Shown: piece after piece, positions 1 to 7,110 of the stretch
Layout: each line of letters begins with the position of its first letter
Position numbering within the stretch: the stretch's first letter is position 1
Assembly: GCA_937967685.1 (NCBI GenBank)
Contig: CALBTX010000244.1
Span: forward strand, 1-40,590
Source of the DNA: an uncultured Bacillaceae bacterium
GTDB taxonomy: Bacteria > Bacillota > Bacilli > Caldalkalibacillales > Caldalkalibacillaceae
Direction: 5' to 3'
DNA length: 40,590 nt
Translations under genes and position numbers: made by a program
The notes under the pieces: model-generated
The model's database searches: none
Told to the model about the DNA's origin: nothing
What the model saw: the letters and a program-made list of their open reading frames with translations, nothing else

Positions 1-322
1 AAGGGGGGTATACTGAACTGGAAAGAGCAGGACTTACCAGCTCTTTGAAGTATCGTTCGAATTATCCTGGAAAGTGATGAAGGACTATCTTGAGTCCGAA
101 GGATATATTGTTAAGAGCCCCAGAGAAACCATCAAAATGGCCTTTCAAACAGAACTGATCAAAGATGGACATACTTGGATGGAAGCACTGTCCAACCGTA
201 ATTTAACCACACATACATATGATGAAGCATTGACGAAAAAACTGGTTAAGGATATCAGAGATGATTTTTTCCCAGCCCTACGCTCCTTGTACGAAAAATT
301 GGAAAAGGAACGATCATTATGA
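1..322 (+). pseudogene. HEPN (HepT/HI0074-like) toxin or nucleotidyltransferase-partner gene, 5' end missing and apparently frameshifted
   Basis: The readable C-terminal frame runs to the stop at 320-322 and matches the HI0074-like HEPN family. It carries RNLTTHTY, a clear R-x4-H-x-Y motif, which in HepT toxins is the RNase site and the tyrosine AMPylated by the MNT partner. The N-terminal part of the family seems split over two frames. The frame ending ...LERAGLT is open to about base 38 and then runs into TGA at 75-77. The frame reading QLFEVSFELSWKVMKDYLE starts at base 38, and its nearest upstream stop is at 14-16. One missing C near 36-40 would restore a continuous family-like sequence. 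A shortened protein could start at GTG 74, but it would lose the first HEPN helices. The 5' end lies outside the window. The stop overlaps the next start (ATGA, 319-322), so the two were co-translated. It may be a real decayed toxin or a sequencing error. Confidence 0.6.
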
Positions 323-657
323 ATGGACTGCTGGATCGCGACATCGAAATGATTCATGAGGCATTAAGCAGGTTGCCCGAAATAGAATATGCGGTTTTAT
401 TTGGCAGCAGGGCGATGGGCAATTTCAAAACGGGTTCCGACGTCGATCTGGCCATTGTAGGCAAAACGGTCACAAACAAAACCTTAAGCCAATTAAATAC
501 ATGGTTAAATGAAACCTATCCCTTGCCCTACATGTTTGATCTGCTCCATTACGAACGCATTTCTCATAAAAAATTAAAAGAACATATTGATACCGTCGGA
601 AAAGTCTTGTATCGCAAACAAAAAAGGCCATCAACGGCAAACGAATGGCCGTCATGA
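319..657 (+). CDS. MNT-family nucleotidyltransferase (MntA-like antitoxin of a HEPN/MNT pair)
   Basis: A 112-residue minimal nucleotidyltransferase. The fold signature G-S-x10-D-x-D is visible as GSRAMGNFKTGSDVD around residues 29-43; the serine/glycine loop binds the nucleotide and the two aspartates bind metal. In type VII toxin-antitoxin systems this enzyme AMPylates the tyrosine of the HEPN partner and silences it. The gene overlaps the HEPN stop by 4 bases, the usual operon arrangement. Its last codons run through the hairpin that probably terminates the opposing efp transcript, so its C-terminal tail (RPSTANEWPS) is probably not conserved. The length is normal for the family. With the partner apparently frameshifted, this may be an orphan antitoxin. 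Confidence 0.8.
   Translation: MNGLLDRDIEMIHEALSRLPEIEYAVLFGSRAMGNFKTGSDVDLAIVGKTVTNKTLSQLNTWLNETYPLPYMFDLLHYERISHKKLKEHIDTVGKVLYRKQKRPSTANEWPS
620..650 (-). terminator. Rho-independent terminator of efp
   Basis: On the minus strand GGCCAT (650-645) and ATGGCC (631-626) form a 6-bp stem, followed by six T (625-620). It lies about 40 bases past the efp stop and overlaps the 3' end of the convergent MNT gene. Confidence 0.65.
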
Positions 658-691
658 CCCCTCCAACGTTTCGGTGTAGTGCAGGTTCATC

Positions 692-1252
692 TCATTGTGC
701 CCGGGAGACATATTCGCCCGTGCGTGTATCGACGATTAAACGATCGCCGACTTTAATAAAAAATGGCACCTGTACCGTTAAACCCGTTTCCAGTGTGGCC
801 GGTTTGGAGCCTCCTGAAGCAGTGTCACCTTTGATCCCCGGCTCCGTCTCCGTTACCTCCAACTCAACCGTGTTCGGCAGTTGCACACCGAGCGTTTCTC
901 CCTTGTAGATGATGATGTCCACAACCATGTTTTCCAGCAAAAAATTGAGTTCATACTCAATTTGTTTTCTGGGCAACGTTAACTGTTCATAACTTTCTTG
1001 ATCCATGAAAGTATACTCGTCACCGGAATTGTACAAGTATTGCATTTTCCTCGTTTCAACGTGGGCCGGTTGAACCTTTTCGGTCGTCCGGAACGTTCTT
1101 TCCTGTATGTTCCCATTGCGCAAATTCCTTAGTTTGGAACGGACGAAAGCGGCTCCTTTTCCGGGTTTGACATGCTGAAACTCCATAATTTGCCACACAT
1201 CTCCGTCCAGTTCGATCGTGAGTCCATTTCGAAAATCTGAAGTTGAAATCAT
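692..1252 (-). CDS. efp: Elongation factor P
   Basis: A 186-residue elongation factor P, the tRNA-shaped factor that binds between the ribosomal P and E sites and rescues ribosomes stalled at polyproline stretches. The N-terminal KOW-like domain starts MISTSDFRNGLTIELDGDVW. The modified loop reads HVKPGKGAAF and places Lys32 at its tip, the residue that carries 5-aminopentanol in B. subtilis. Two OB-fold domains follow and end in the typical DRLIVDTRTGEYVSRAQ. The start is ATG with GGAGG about 8 bases upstream. It is the last gene of the minus-strand run yqhR-aroQ-yqhT-efp and is followed by a hairpin terminator. Length and sequence are standard. Confidence 0.97.
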   Translation of the reverse strand: MISTSDFRNGLTIELDGDVWQIMEFQHVKPGKGAAFVRSKLRNLRNGNIQERTFRTTEKVQPAHVETRKMQYLYNSGDEYTFMDQESYEQLTLPRKQIEYELNFLLENMVVDIIIYKGETLGVQLPNTVELEVTETEPGIKGDTASGGSKPATLETGLTVQVPFFIKVGDRLIVDTRTGEYVSRAQ

Positions 1253-1283
1253 GGATTATTCCTCCCGTATCTCTCAATTAAAC

Positions 1284-1317
1284 AGCAGATTCAACATTAC
1301 AGCGGATTCAACATTAA
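1284..1317. repeat. 17-bp tandem duplication in the yqhT-efp spacer
   Basis: Two adjacent 17-base units (1284-1300 and 1301-1317) differ at only two positions (AGCAGATTCAACATTAC and AGCGGATTCAACATTAA). They lie in the efp 5' leader. Confidence 0.85.
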
Positions 1318-1320
1318 TAA

Positions 1321-1356
1321 AGCAATTCTTTCTTTTAAACCATCAGCAATTCTTTC
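1321..1356. repeat. 12-bp direct repeat straddling the 3' end of yqhT
   Basis: AGCAATTCTTTC occurs exactly at 1321-1332 and 1345-1356, a 24-base period. The second copy encodes the C-terminal residues of the peptidase (KELL); the first lies just past its stop. Confidence 0.8.
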
Positions 1357-2402
1357 GTTGATTGGGTCAAAATTTCACAACCAGTCTCCGTAATTAAGAC
1401 GTCATCTTCAATGCGAACGCCTCCACGGCCCGCTAAATATATGCCCGGTTCGACGGTGACAACCATACCCGGTCGGAGTGTCACGTTTGAGCGGGATGAC
1501 AGGACGGGGCCTTCATGAATTTCCAATCCGATCCCGTGCCCGGTGGAATGGCCGAAAGCTTTCCCGTAACCTTTGGCCGTGATATAATCGCGGCAAAGCG
1601 CATCCGCTTCCTGACCCGTCATGCCGGCCCGAATATTCTCCACCCCGATACGCTGGGCTTCTAAACAGACGTCATAAATCTCTTTCAACTGATCGTCCGC
1701 TTCCCCGAGGGCAAACGTCCGGGTCATATCGGACATGTAACCGTTATATACCGCGCCGAAATCAAGCGTAATAAAATCGCCCCGTTCAATCGTTTTATCG
1801 CTGGCAACCCCATGAGGAAGAGCCGATCTAGTTCCTGAGGCGACGATCATATCAAACGAAGAGGAGCTCGCCCCCAGCTTTCGCATATGAAATTCTAATT
1901 CGTTGGCCACCTCTTTTTCTTTCATCCCCGGTTTGATCATCCGCAAAATATGCTCATACGTGCGGTCAACAATGTCAACGGCTTTCTTAATCAGCTCAAT
2001 TTCCTGTTCATCTTTCACTAAGCGCAACTGTTCGATCGCCCCGGATACAGGTACGAGTTCCGTCGGGCTGAACACCTCCGCATACTTGCGATAAGTCCCA
2101 TAAGTCAGATGATCTTGTTCAAAACCCAAACGCTTAACACGGCGCCGCTGAACTTCATCCCGAATCGTTTCTTCAATCGGTCCGCTATGGCGAACGATAT
2201 GAAATCCGTTGATCTGTTCTTCCGCCTGCTGCACATAACGGAAATCAGTGATAAAAACCGCATCTTGCTCAGTCAGCAACACGGCACCGGAAGTTCCGGT
2301 AAACCCTGTTAAATAACGCCTGTTGACCGCGCTCGTAATTAAGAAGCCGTCCAAATCGTACTGTGCAAATATGCTTCTGCACTTTTCTACCCGTTCTAAC
2401 AC
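1335..2402 (-). CDS. yqhT: M24B Xaa-Pro peptidase (YqhT/PapA-like)
   Basis: A 355-residue proline-specific metallopeptidase of the pita-bread family, which releases residues next to proline from short peptides in the cytoplasm. The N-terminal creatinase-like domain covers about residues 1-125. The C-terminal catalytic domain shows the five metal ligands in order: two aspartates in LDFGAVYNGYMSDMTRTF, a histidine in HSTGHGIGLEIHEGP, a glutamate in VTVEPGIY and a glutamate in GGVRIEDD. It lies between aroQ and efp on the same strand, and pairing with efp is common in Bacilli. The spacing to aroQ is only 11 bases, which suggests co-transcription. Aminopeptidase versus dipeptidase activity cannot be told from sequence. 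Confidence 0.93.
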   Translation of the reverse strand: MLERVEKCRSIFAQYDLDGFLITSAVNRRYLTGFTGTSGAVLLTEQDAVFITDFRYVQQAEEQINGFHIVRHSGPIEETIRDEVQRRRVKRLGFEQDHLTYGTYRKYAEVFSPTELVPVSGAIEQLRLVKDEQEIELIKKAVDIVDRTYEHILRMIKPGMKEKEVANELEFHMRKLGASSSSFDMIVASGTRSALPHGVASDKTIERGDFITLDFGAVYNGYMSDMTRTFALGEADDQLKEIYDVCLEAQRIGVENIRAGMTGQEADALCRDYITAKGYGKAFGHSTGHGIGLEIHEGPVLSSRSNVTLRPGMVVTVEPGIYLAGRGGVRIEDDVLITETGCEILTQSTKELLMV

Positions 2403-2413
2403 CGAATCCCTCC

Positions 2414-2842
2414 CTATTCCTCAACTAATGCCCGTAAAGCAAGAAGATATCCTTTCACGCCCAGACCGGCAATTTGCCCCTTACAGACCGGCGCAATGAC
2501 CGACTGGTGCCGAAAACTCTCCCGTTGATGAATATTGGAAAGATGAACCTCAATGACCTCTAGATCGGTGCTGGCAATCGCATCGCGCAAAGCGTAACTA
2601 TAATGGGTAAAGGCCCCCGGATTGAAGACCACCCCGTCAAATGCCTCACTCGCTTTATGTATTTCGTCAATTAATGCCCCTTCATGATTGGATTGAAAAC
2701 ATACGATGTCTACTTTGTTTTCTTTCCCCCAGGAAAGAAGCGCTTGTTCCAACTCCCGATAAGTCACCCGCCCATAAACGCCCGGTTCCCTGATCCCCAG
2801 TCGGTTAATGTTCGGTCCGTTTAAAACCAATATTTTTTTCAC
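2414..2842 (-). CDS. aroQ: Type II 3-dehydroquinate dehydratase
   Basis: A 142-residue type II dehydroquinase, step three of the shikimate pathway; the family forms dodecamers in the cytoplasm. It starts KKILVLNGPNINRLGIREPGVYG, with the conserved Asn-Gly-Pro-Asn and the flexible-lid Arg/Tyr region. FNPGAFTHYSYALRDAI and EVHLSNIHQRESFRHQSVI carry the active-site Asn, His and Arg. I choose the GTG at 2842 because GGGGG lies about 7 bases before it and the protein then begins exactly where the family does. An in-frame ATG at 2872 would add ten residues unlike the family (MEWFWAGGNH). It precedes yqhT by 11 bases. Confidence 0.94.
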   Translation of the reverse strand: MKKILVLNGPNINRLGIREPGVYGRVTYRELEQALLSWGKENKVDIVCFQSNHEGALIDEIHKASEAFDGVVFNPGAFTHYSYALRDAIASTDLEVIEVHLSNIHQRESFRHQSVIAPVCKGQIAGLGVKGYLLALRALVEE

Positions 2843-2922
2843 ATGATTCCCCCCAGCCCAAAACCATTCCATGATTGCTTATTTTACCATAGGGGAATCA
2901 CTTTGGATAGAGCCTCCCTCTT

Positions 2923-3417
2923 TTAACCCCTCCCCTTCTCATGCAGTTCAGACTCATAATAAATGGAATAGCCGACAAACAATCCGTATAAAGCAAAAAT
3001 GGAAAGGAACACGATGTTTGTATTCCATCCCAGTTCGTGGACACTTTTGACACCCGGAATTAAAGAATGAAGGCCAATAAACAGCAAAACCCATAAAGCA
3101 ATCCCAAACCATATGCCAAACCACACATTCTGTTTTTTGCGAAATAATGCGTAATACAGCCAGGCGATGAAAACGGAAAGCAGACTGATGAGCACAATGC
3201 TGAGCAAATGTCCGGGATAACGCCTCATCCATGCCGTTTGTTCATACGTCGGCCACAACTGCCATATCATGCCCGGTCCGAAAGGCACAAAATTTATGAT
3301 ATGAGCGATGTAGGCCGTTAAAGAAGCGAACAGACCGCCAAAAAAACCGATGCTATAAATATACCCTTTCTGCTTCGTATTTTTATTTTCAGCCTTGGAT
3401 GGTTCTTCACGCATCAT
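2923..3417 (-). CDS. yqhR: YqhR-type conserved membrane protein
   Basis: A 164-residue integral membrane protein. After a short charged N-terminus (KAENKNTKQKG) there are four hydrophobic segments at about residues 20-45, 70-92, 98-122 and 132-153, separated by short basic loops. Sequence type and position next to aroQ match YqhR of Bacillus, which has no established function. The start has GAGGTGA about 3 bases before tandem ATGs at 3417 and 3414. It heads the minus-strand run that leads to efp and is divergent from the protease gene at 3509. Confidence 0.85.
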   Translation of the reverse strand: MMREEPSKAENKNTKQKGYIYSIGFFGGLFASLTAYIAHIINFVPFGPGMIWQLWPTYEQTAWMRRYPGHLLSIVLISLLSVFIAWLYYALFRKKQNVWFGIWFGIALWVLLFIGLHSLIPGVKSVHELGWNTNIVFLSIFALYGLFVGYSIYYESELHEKGRG

Positions 3418-3455
3418 TATTCACCTCATCCATAGTATGAACGAAGAACAAATTG

Positions 3456-3508
3456 ATGATTCTCCTCATAAGTTACTATGACTACTTTTGCCCATGGAGG
3501 AGAATCAT
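3456..3508 (+). promoter_or_regulatory. 12-bp perfect inverted repeat enclosing the ribosome site of the S8 protease
   Basis: ATGATTCTCCTC (3456-3467) is the exact reverse complement of GAGGAGAATCAT (3497-3508), with a 29-base loop. The right arm holds the Shine-Dalgarno sequence of the protease and ends one base before its ATG at 3509. If the transcript starts upstream of 3456, the hairpin would bury the ribosome site. A weak promoter-like TTGATG/TATGAC pair (18-base gap, from 3453) would start transcription inside the loop. In that case the dyad would act as DNA, for example as an operator between the divergent genes. Confidence 0.7.
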
Positions 3509-4570
3509 ATGCCGGATGTCATCGTTAAATTGCGTACGAATGAAGACTTTCAACAATGTTGCACACTTTTACAATCACGCAAGCAAAAATATCAGCCTTT
3601 GAAAAAATTTACAGCGCTTCACCTGTCCCTAGGTGAAGGGCAAGAAGTCACTGATGTCGTAGATCCCGGTTTGATTGAGAGAGTGGATGCAGATATCACG
3701 CTATCGATCATTCAAGATGAAGAAACAGAAACGGCTTCCACAGCCAATTCGCTGTGGGGCATGGAAAGAATCGGGGCCACATACCGCTCCGTCCCCAAAA
3801 GGTACCCGAGAGCAAAAGCAGCCGTACTCGATACCGGTTTGAGCAGACACCCCGCTCTCGCCATCGCCCCAAAGTATGCGAATTTTTCCACGGAAAAAAC
3901 GGCGCATGATTTGAACGGGCACGGAACACATCTGGCCGGAACGATCGGCGGATTTCCAGCCCGCAAAACTTTGAGACATTTTCACGGTGTCTATCCCCGT
4001 TTACCGCTCATGAGCGTCAAAGCGTTCGCCAAAGATGGTACCGCTCCTCTCTCGGCCATTATGAAAGCTGTTGAGTGGTGCATCAACCAAAACGTCAAAC
4101 TGATCAACATGAGTTTCGGTATTGATGAACATAACGCAAGCTTGTACGAAGTCATTCGCACCGCCTATGAGGAAGGCGTGATCATCGTCGCCGCAAGCGG
4201 CAATGACGGGAACCCCGGACTGAAATATCCGGCCCGTTATCCGGAAGTGATTTCCGTTGGGTCGATCAACGAAGATGGGCAGGTCTCTTCATTCAGCCAA
4301 TTCGGCACTCACTTGGATGTGGTCGCACCGGGAGAAAACATCTTGTCCACCTGGCCTAAAAGCCAATTTAAATCGTTAAGCGGCACATCAATGGCTTGCG
4401 CGCACGTTACCGGGGTTTTGGCGCTCATGTTGGCCGTGCGTGCGGATCTCACCCCTGACGAAGCCAAACAGCTGCTTGTCGAAAGTGCTGAAGGGTTACC
4501 AACCTCTCCTTTGCTCCAAGGACATGGACTCGTTTCGGTGACAAATGTGCTCAAGCGCCTCAGGGAATAA
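3509..4570 (+). CDS. Subtilisin-like serine protease (S8) without signal peptide
   Basis: A 353-residue S8 peptidase with the full catalytic set: Asp108 (AVLDTG), His138 (NGHGTHLAGT), oxyanion Asn232 (AASGNDG) and Ser294 (SGTSMACAHVTG). There is no signal peptide or lipobox at the N-terminus, so the enzyme is predicted to be cytoplasmic, like the intracellular serine proteases of Bacillus. About 80 residues precede the catalytic domain and may act as a pro-region or inhibitory domain. The ATG at 3509 is preferred over the upstream TTG 3488 and ATG 3494 because GGAGGAG (3496-3502) is correctly spaced only for it. The gene stands alone on the plus strand between two minus-strand runs and ends at a bidirectional terminator. 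Its ribosome site lies inside a perfect dyad. Confidence 0.93.
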   Translation: MPDVIVKLRTNEDFQQCCTLLQSRKQKYQPLKKFTALHLSLGEGQEVTDVVDPGLIERVDADITLSIIQDEETETASTANSLWGMERIGATYRSVPKRYPRAKAAVLDTGLSRHPALAIAPKYANFSTEKTAHDLNGHGTHLAGTIGGFPARKTLRHFHGVYPRLPLMSVKAFAKDGTAPLSAIMKAVEWCINQNVKLINMSFGIDEHNASLYEVIRTAYEEGVIIVAASGNDGNPGLKYPARYPEVISVGSINEDGQVSSFSQFGTHLDVVAPGENILSTWPKSQFKSLSGTSMACAHVTGVLALMLAVRADLTPDEAKQLLVESAEGLPTSPLLQGHGLVSVTNVLKRLRE

Positions 4571-4575
4571 GCCCG

Positions 4576-4626
4576 AAAAAAGTCCCATTCCTCCTCAGCT
4601 CAGTCAGGAAGATTGGGACTTTTTTT
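4576..4626. terminator. Bidirectional terminator between the S8 protease and the patatin-like gene
   Basis: AGTCCCA (4581-4587) pairs with TGGGACT (4614-4620). It is followed by six T on the plus strand (4621-4626) and preceded by an A run (4576-4581) that becomes a T run on the minus strand. The last codons of the patatin-like gene form part of the stem. Confidence 0.85.
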
Positions 4627-5554
4627 GATATTGCACAGAGACGGGCAGGCGGCGATATTGCTGAATATAGGCGGGAAAATTCCATTTTTCGAAAAACTCC
4701 TGCGCTTCTTTCCTGCCCAGCGCCATTAATTTCTGTTTCTGTTCATCAGACAGAGCAAAATCCGTTGACTTCACGTTATCCACCGGAATAAAAATCGTTC
4801 GGTGCGCATCTCTCGGCTTAATATACTGTTTATCGTGTGCTTCAAGCATCGTGGAAAAGATGGCCAAAAACATTGAGATCGGACCGGCAATGCGACTCGG
4901 CTTTTCCTCATGACTTCCCCTCAAACGAAAGCCGAACGTCGGCCAGCGAGGTTTTGTGTCTGAATCAAAAATCCACACCGGATAGTTGCTCAACAATCCC
5001 CCATCGACAATATAAATTTTTTTGCGGTGATAACGAATGACAGCCGGCTGAAAAAAATAAGGAATCGTACAGCTCATCCGCACCGCTTTGGCAATGGAAA
5101 AGTCGTTCGGATTTTTGCCGTAATGCGTTAGATCATGGGGCAGCACCATCATTCGGCCATTCGTAATGTCTGAGGCCACGATGCGCAGTTTATCCTCAGG
5201 CAAATCTCCAAAAGTGTAAATGCCTTTTTGCTTTAACTTCTCTGCAATCCAATGCTCGATTTGAATGGCGGAGTAGATCCCATTGCGCAATAAAATATTT
5301 AATCCCTTGCCAATGAGCGGTATACGCCCAATGGTGTTCAAATCCAGAAAAGTTAAAAAAGAAAGTTCGCTCATCATCGCTTCCAGTTCTTGACCGTTAT
5401 AACCGGCGGCCAAAAGACTGGCAATCATCGATCCGGCTGACGTCCCCGCCAGTCTTTCAAACGTGTATCCTTGCCGCTCCGCCTCTTGGATGGCTCCGAC
5501 GAAAGCAATCCCTTTCACTCCTCCGCCTTCAAAGACGGCGTCACATTTCAACAT
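4604..5554 (-). CDS. yqhO: Patatin-like phospholipase (YqhO-like)
   Basis: A 316-residue patatin-family acyl hydrolase. The oxyanion-hole motif GGGVKG lies near the N-terminus, the nucleophile elbow is GTSAGS (G-x-S-x-G), and the dyad aspartate sits in DGGLLSNYP. These are all the elements needed for lipid acyl-ester hydrolysis; the natural substrate is unknown. I choose the ATG at 5554 (MLKCDAVFEGGGVKG) because homologues begin there. The frame extends upstream to 5692, but those 46 residues do not look like the family. It converges on the S8 protease through a shared terminator and lies downstream of mntR, matching the B. subtilis yqhO neighbourhood. Confidence 0.9.
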   Translation of the reverse strand: MLKCDAVFEGGGVKGIAFVGAIQEAERQGYTFERLAGTSAGSMIASLLAAGYNGQELEAMMSELSFLTFLDLNTIGRIPLIGKGLNILLRNGIYSAIQIEHWIAEKLKQKGIYTFGDLPEDKLRIVASDITNGRMMVLPHDLTHYGKNPNDFSIAKAVRMSCTIPYFFQPAVIRYHRKKIYIVDGGLLSNYPVWIFDSDTKPRWPTFGFRLRGSHEEKPSRIAGPISMFLAIFSTMLEAHDKQYIKPRDAHRTIFIPVDNVKSTDFALSDEQKQKLMALGRKEAQEFFEKWNFPAYIQQYRRLPVSVQYQKKSQSS

Positions 5555-5706
5555 GCTTCCTGACCCCTCTCGAATGTCTGCCTGTTGCATTATATCGAGC
5601 AAGGGCCGTTGGCGTGACAATATAATAACGCTGGCGCTCCAGGAAAAATATTGGTTGCAGGTGCCCAATGGCCTGTCAATGTCAAAAAGCACCCGGACAG
5701 AGGAAG

Positions 5707-6159
5707 CTAGCTCTGCTCAGGTGCTTTGAATGCCTTGTCTTCTTTCTCGTCCTCTTCTTTCAATGCCCACAGTTCTTTCAACCGTTCGGGATTTTGCTCA
5801 AAATACTCCACTAAATATTCAATACACGTAATCGAATCCCAGCTTAAATGATGTTCGATACCTTCGACATCTTCGTAGATGTTTTCCTCACCGACACCGA
5901 TCATTTTCAGAAATGATTCAAGCAACGTGTGCCTGTCTACCAACCGTTTGCCGATTTTTTTCCCTTTCGCCGTGAGAATCAGACCACGGTACTTTTCATA
6001 AACCAAATATTTGTTTTCGTCCAGTTTCTGAACCATCTTTGTCACCGATGAAGGGTGAACGTTCAATGCCTCGGCGATATCAGAAACTCTGGCATATCCT
6101 TTGCCTTCGATCAATGAATAAATTTGTTCCAAGTAATCTTCCATACTGGGTGTCGGCAT
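5707..6159 (-). CDS. mntR: Manganese-responsive repressor MntR
   Basis: A 150-residue DtxR-family regulator. The N-terminal winged helix reads MPTPSMEDYLEQIY...VSDIAEALNVHPSSVTKMVQKLD, and the dimer and metal domain contains VEGIEHHLSWDS. The Mn ligands known from B. subtilis MntR are all present: Asp8, Glu11, His77, Glu99, Glu102 and His103. In Bacillus it shuts off Mn uptake and turns on Mn efflux genes. The start at 6159 has GGAGG about 8 bases upstream and gives the canonical N-terminus; the frame could open ten codons earlier without support. The acidic C-terminal tail (EEDEKEDKAFKAPEQS) varies in the family. A promoter-like sequence precedes it. No Mn transporter lies nearby, so its targets must be elsewhere. 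Confidence 0.95.
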   Translation of the reverse strand: MPTPSMEDYLEQIYSLIEGKGYARVSDIAEALNVHPSSVTKMVQKLDENKYLVYEKYRGLILTAKGKKIGKRLVDRHTLLESFLKMIGVGEENIYEDVEGIEHHLSWDSITCIEYLVEYFEQNPERLKELWALKEEDEKEDKAFKAPEQS

Positions 6160-6194
6160 GACGTTCTCCTCCAAAAATAAATGGTGCATATCTG

Positions 6195-6223
6195 ATGATA
6201 CACATTATCCGCTGGAAAAACAA
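6195..6223 (-). promoter_or_regulatory. Possible sigma-A promoter of mntR
   Basis: On the minus strand TTGTTT (6223-6218), a 17-base spacer, then TATCAT (6200-6195), about 35 bases before the mntR start. The -10 matches 5 of 6 and the -35 matches 3 of 6. Confidence 0.4.
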
Positions 6224-6251
6224 GCTCATTGAGGCAAAAGCTAAAAATGAT

Positions 6252-6980
6252 CTAGCCGATTCGTTGCAGCCAAGTTCCTTCAATGAGCTGGTTGATATAA
6301 GCGGATATATAGAAGAGCATATCCGTATAGAGCAGGACGCCCATCACAATCATGATCACGGCGCCGATTTTCATGATCAGATCGGAGTATTTCATAATCC
6401 AACGCGTGGAACCGATGAAAAAGGAAAGACCTAAAAAGGGAAGGGCAAATCCGACAATGTAAGCCCCCATATAAGTCATGCCGTAGGACGGGTTTGCCGC
6501 TGCCAAAGTGATGATCAACGTTAAGATCGGCCCGATACAGGGCATCCACCCGGCGGCAAAGCCGATCCCGATTAACGTCGAGCCGACGTATCCAGCCGGC
6601 TTGGTCGTAAACTGGAATCTTCTCTCTTTCATCAGCCAGTCCATGCGAAAGACACCGAGCAAAAACAGTCCCATGACAACAATTAAAATACCTCCGATTT
6701 GTTGAATCAGCATCCTGTGCTCGTTAAATAATTGCCCGATGAAACTGGCGCTCAAACCGAGGGCCACGTAAATGATGGAGACACCCAGCAGGAAAAAGAC
6801 GGAATGAGACAGCAGCTTCCAACGCACTTGATGGCTTTTACCTTCCTGTATGTTTTGCACCGAAATGCCGGTAATATAAGATAAATAGGCGGGATATAAA
6901 GGCAGTGTACACGGTGAAATAAATGAGATCAATCCGGCCCAAAGTGCAACCCAAATAGATATATCTGCGACGTTGTCCAA
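6252..6980 (-). CDS. ccdA: CcdA-family thiol-disulfide transmembrane protein
   Basis: About 242 residues with six hydrophobic segments. The two hallmark cysteine motifs are SPCTLPLYPAYLSYITG near residue 25 and GWMPCIGPILT near residue 155. CcdA passes electrons across the membrane from thioredoxin to extracytoplasmic thiol-disulfide proteins, for cytochrome c maturation or in sporulation. The best start is TTG at 6980: GAGGTGATC, a nine-base match to the 16S 3' end, lies immediately upstream with ideal spacing. The GTG at 6989 lies inside that site. No partner thioredoxin-like gene (ResA, StoA) is adjacent, so its exact pathway is open. Confidence 0.88.
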   Translation of the reverse strand: MDNVADISIWVALWAGLISFISPCTLPLYPAYLSYITGISVQNIQEGKSHQVRWKLLSHSVFFLLGVSIIYVALGLSASFIGQLFNEHRMLIQQIGGILIVVMGLFLLGVFRMDWLMKERRFQFTTKPAGYVGSTLIGIGFAAGWMPCIGPILTLIITLAAANPSYGMTYMGAYIVGFALPFLGLSFFIGSTRWIMKYSDLIMKIGAVIMIVMGVLLYTDMLFYISAYINQLIEGTWLQRIG

Positions 6981-7044
6981 GAAGATCACCTCAATGAAGG
7001 GAACAGCCGTTTTAGCATTGTCCAGATTTCAGTCCTTTAAGCTC

Positions 7045-7073
7045 ATTGTATTAGAAAGAACGGGTGTACACAA
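7045..7073 (-). promoter_or_regulatory. Possible sigma-A promoter of ccdA
   Basis: On the minus strand TTGTGT (7073-7068), a 17-base spacer, then TACAAT (7050-7045), about 65 bases upstream of the ccdA start in the nrdJ-ccdA spacer. Confidence 0.4.
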
Positions 7074-7110
7074 CTTCATTCACCGGATTGACATATTTCT
7101 TCACACGCCG

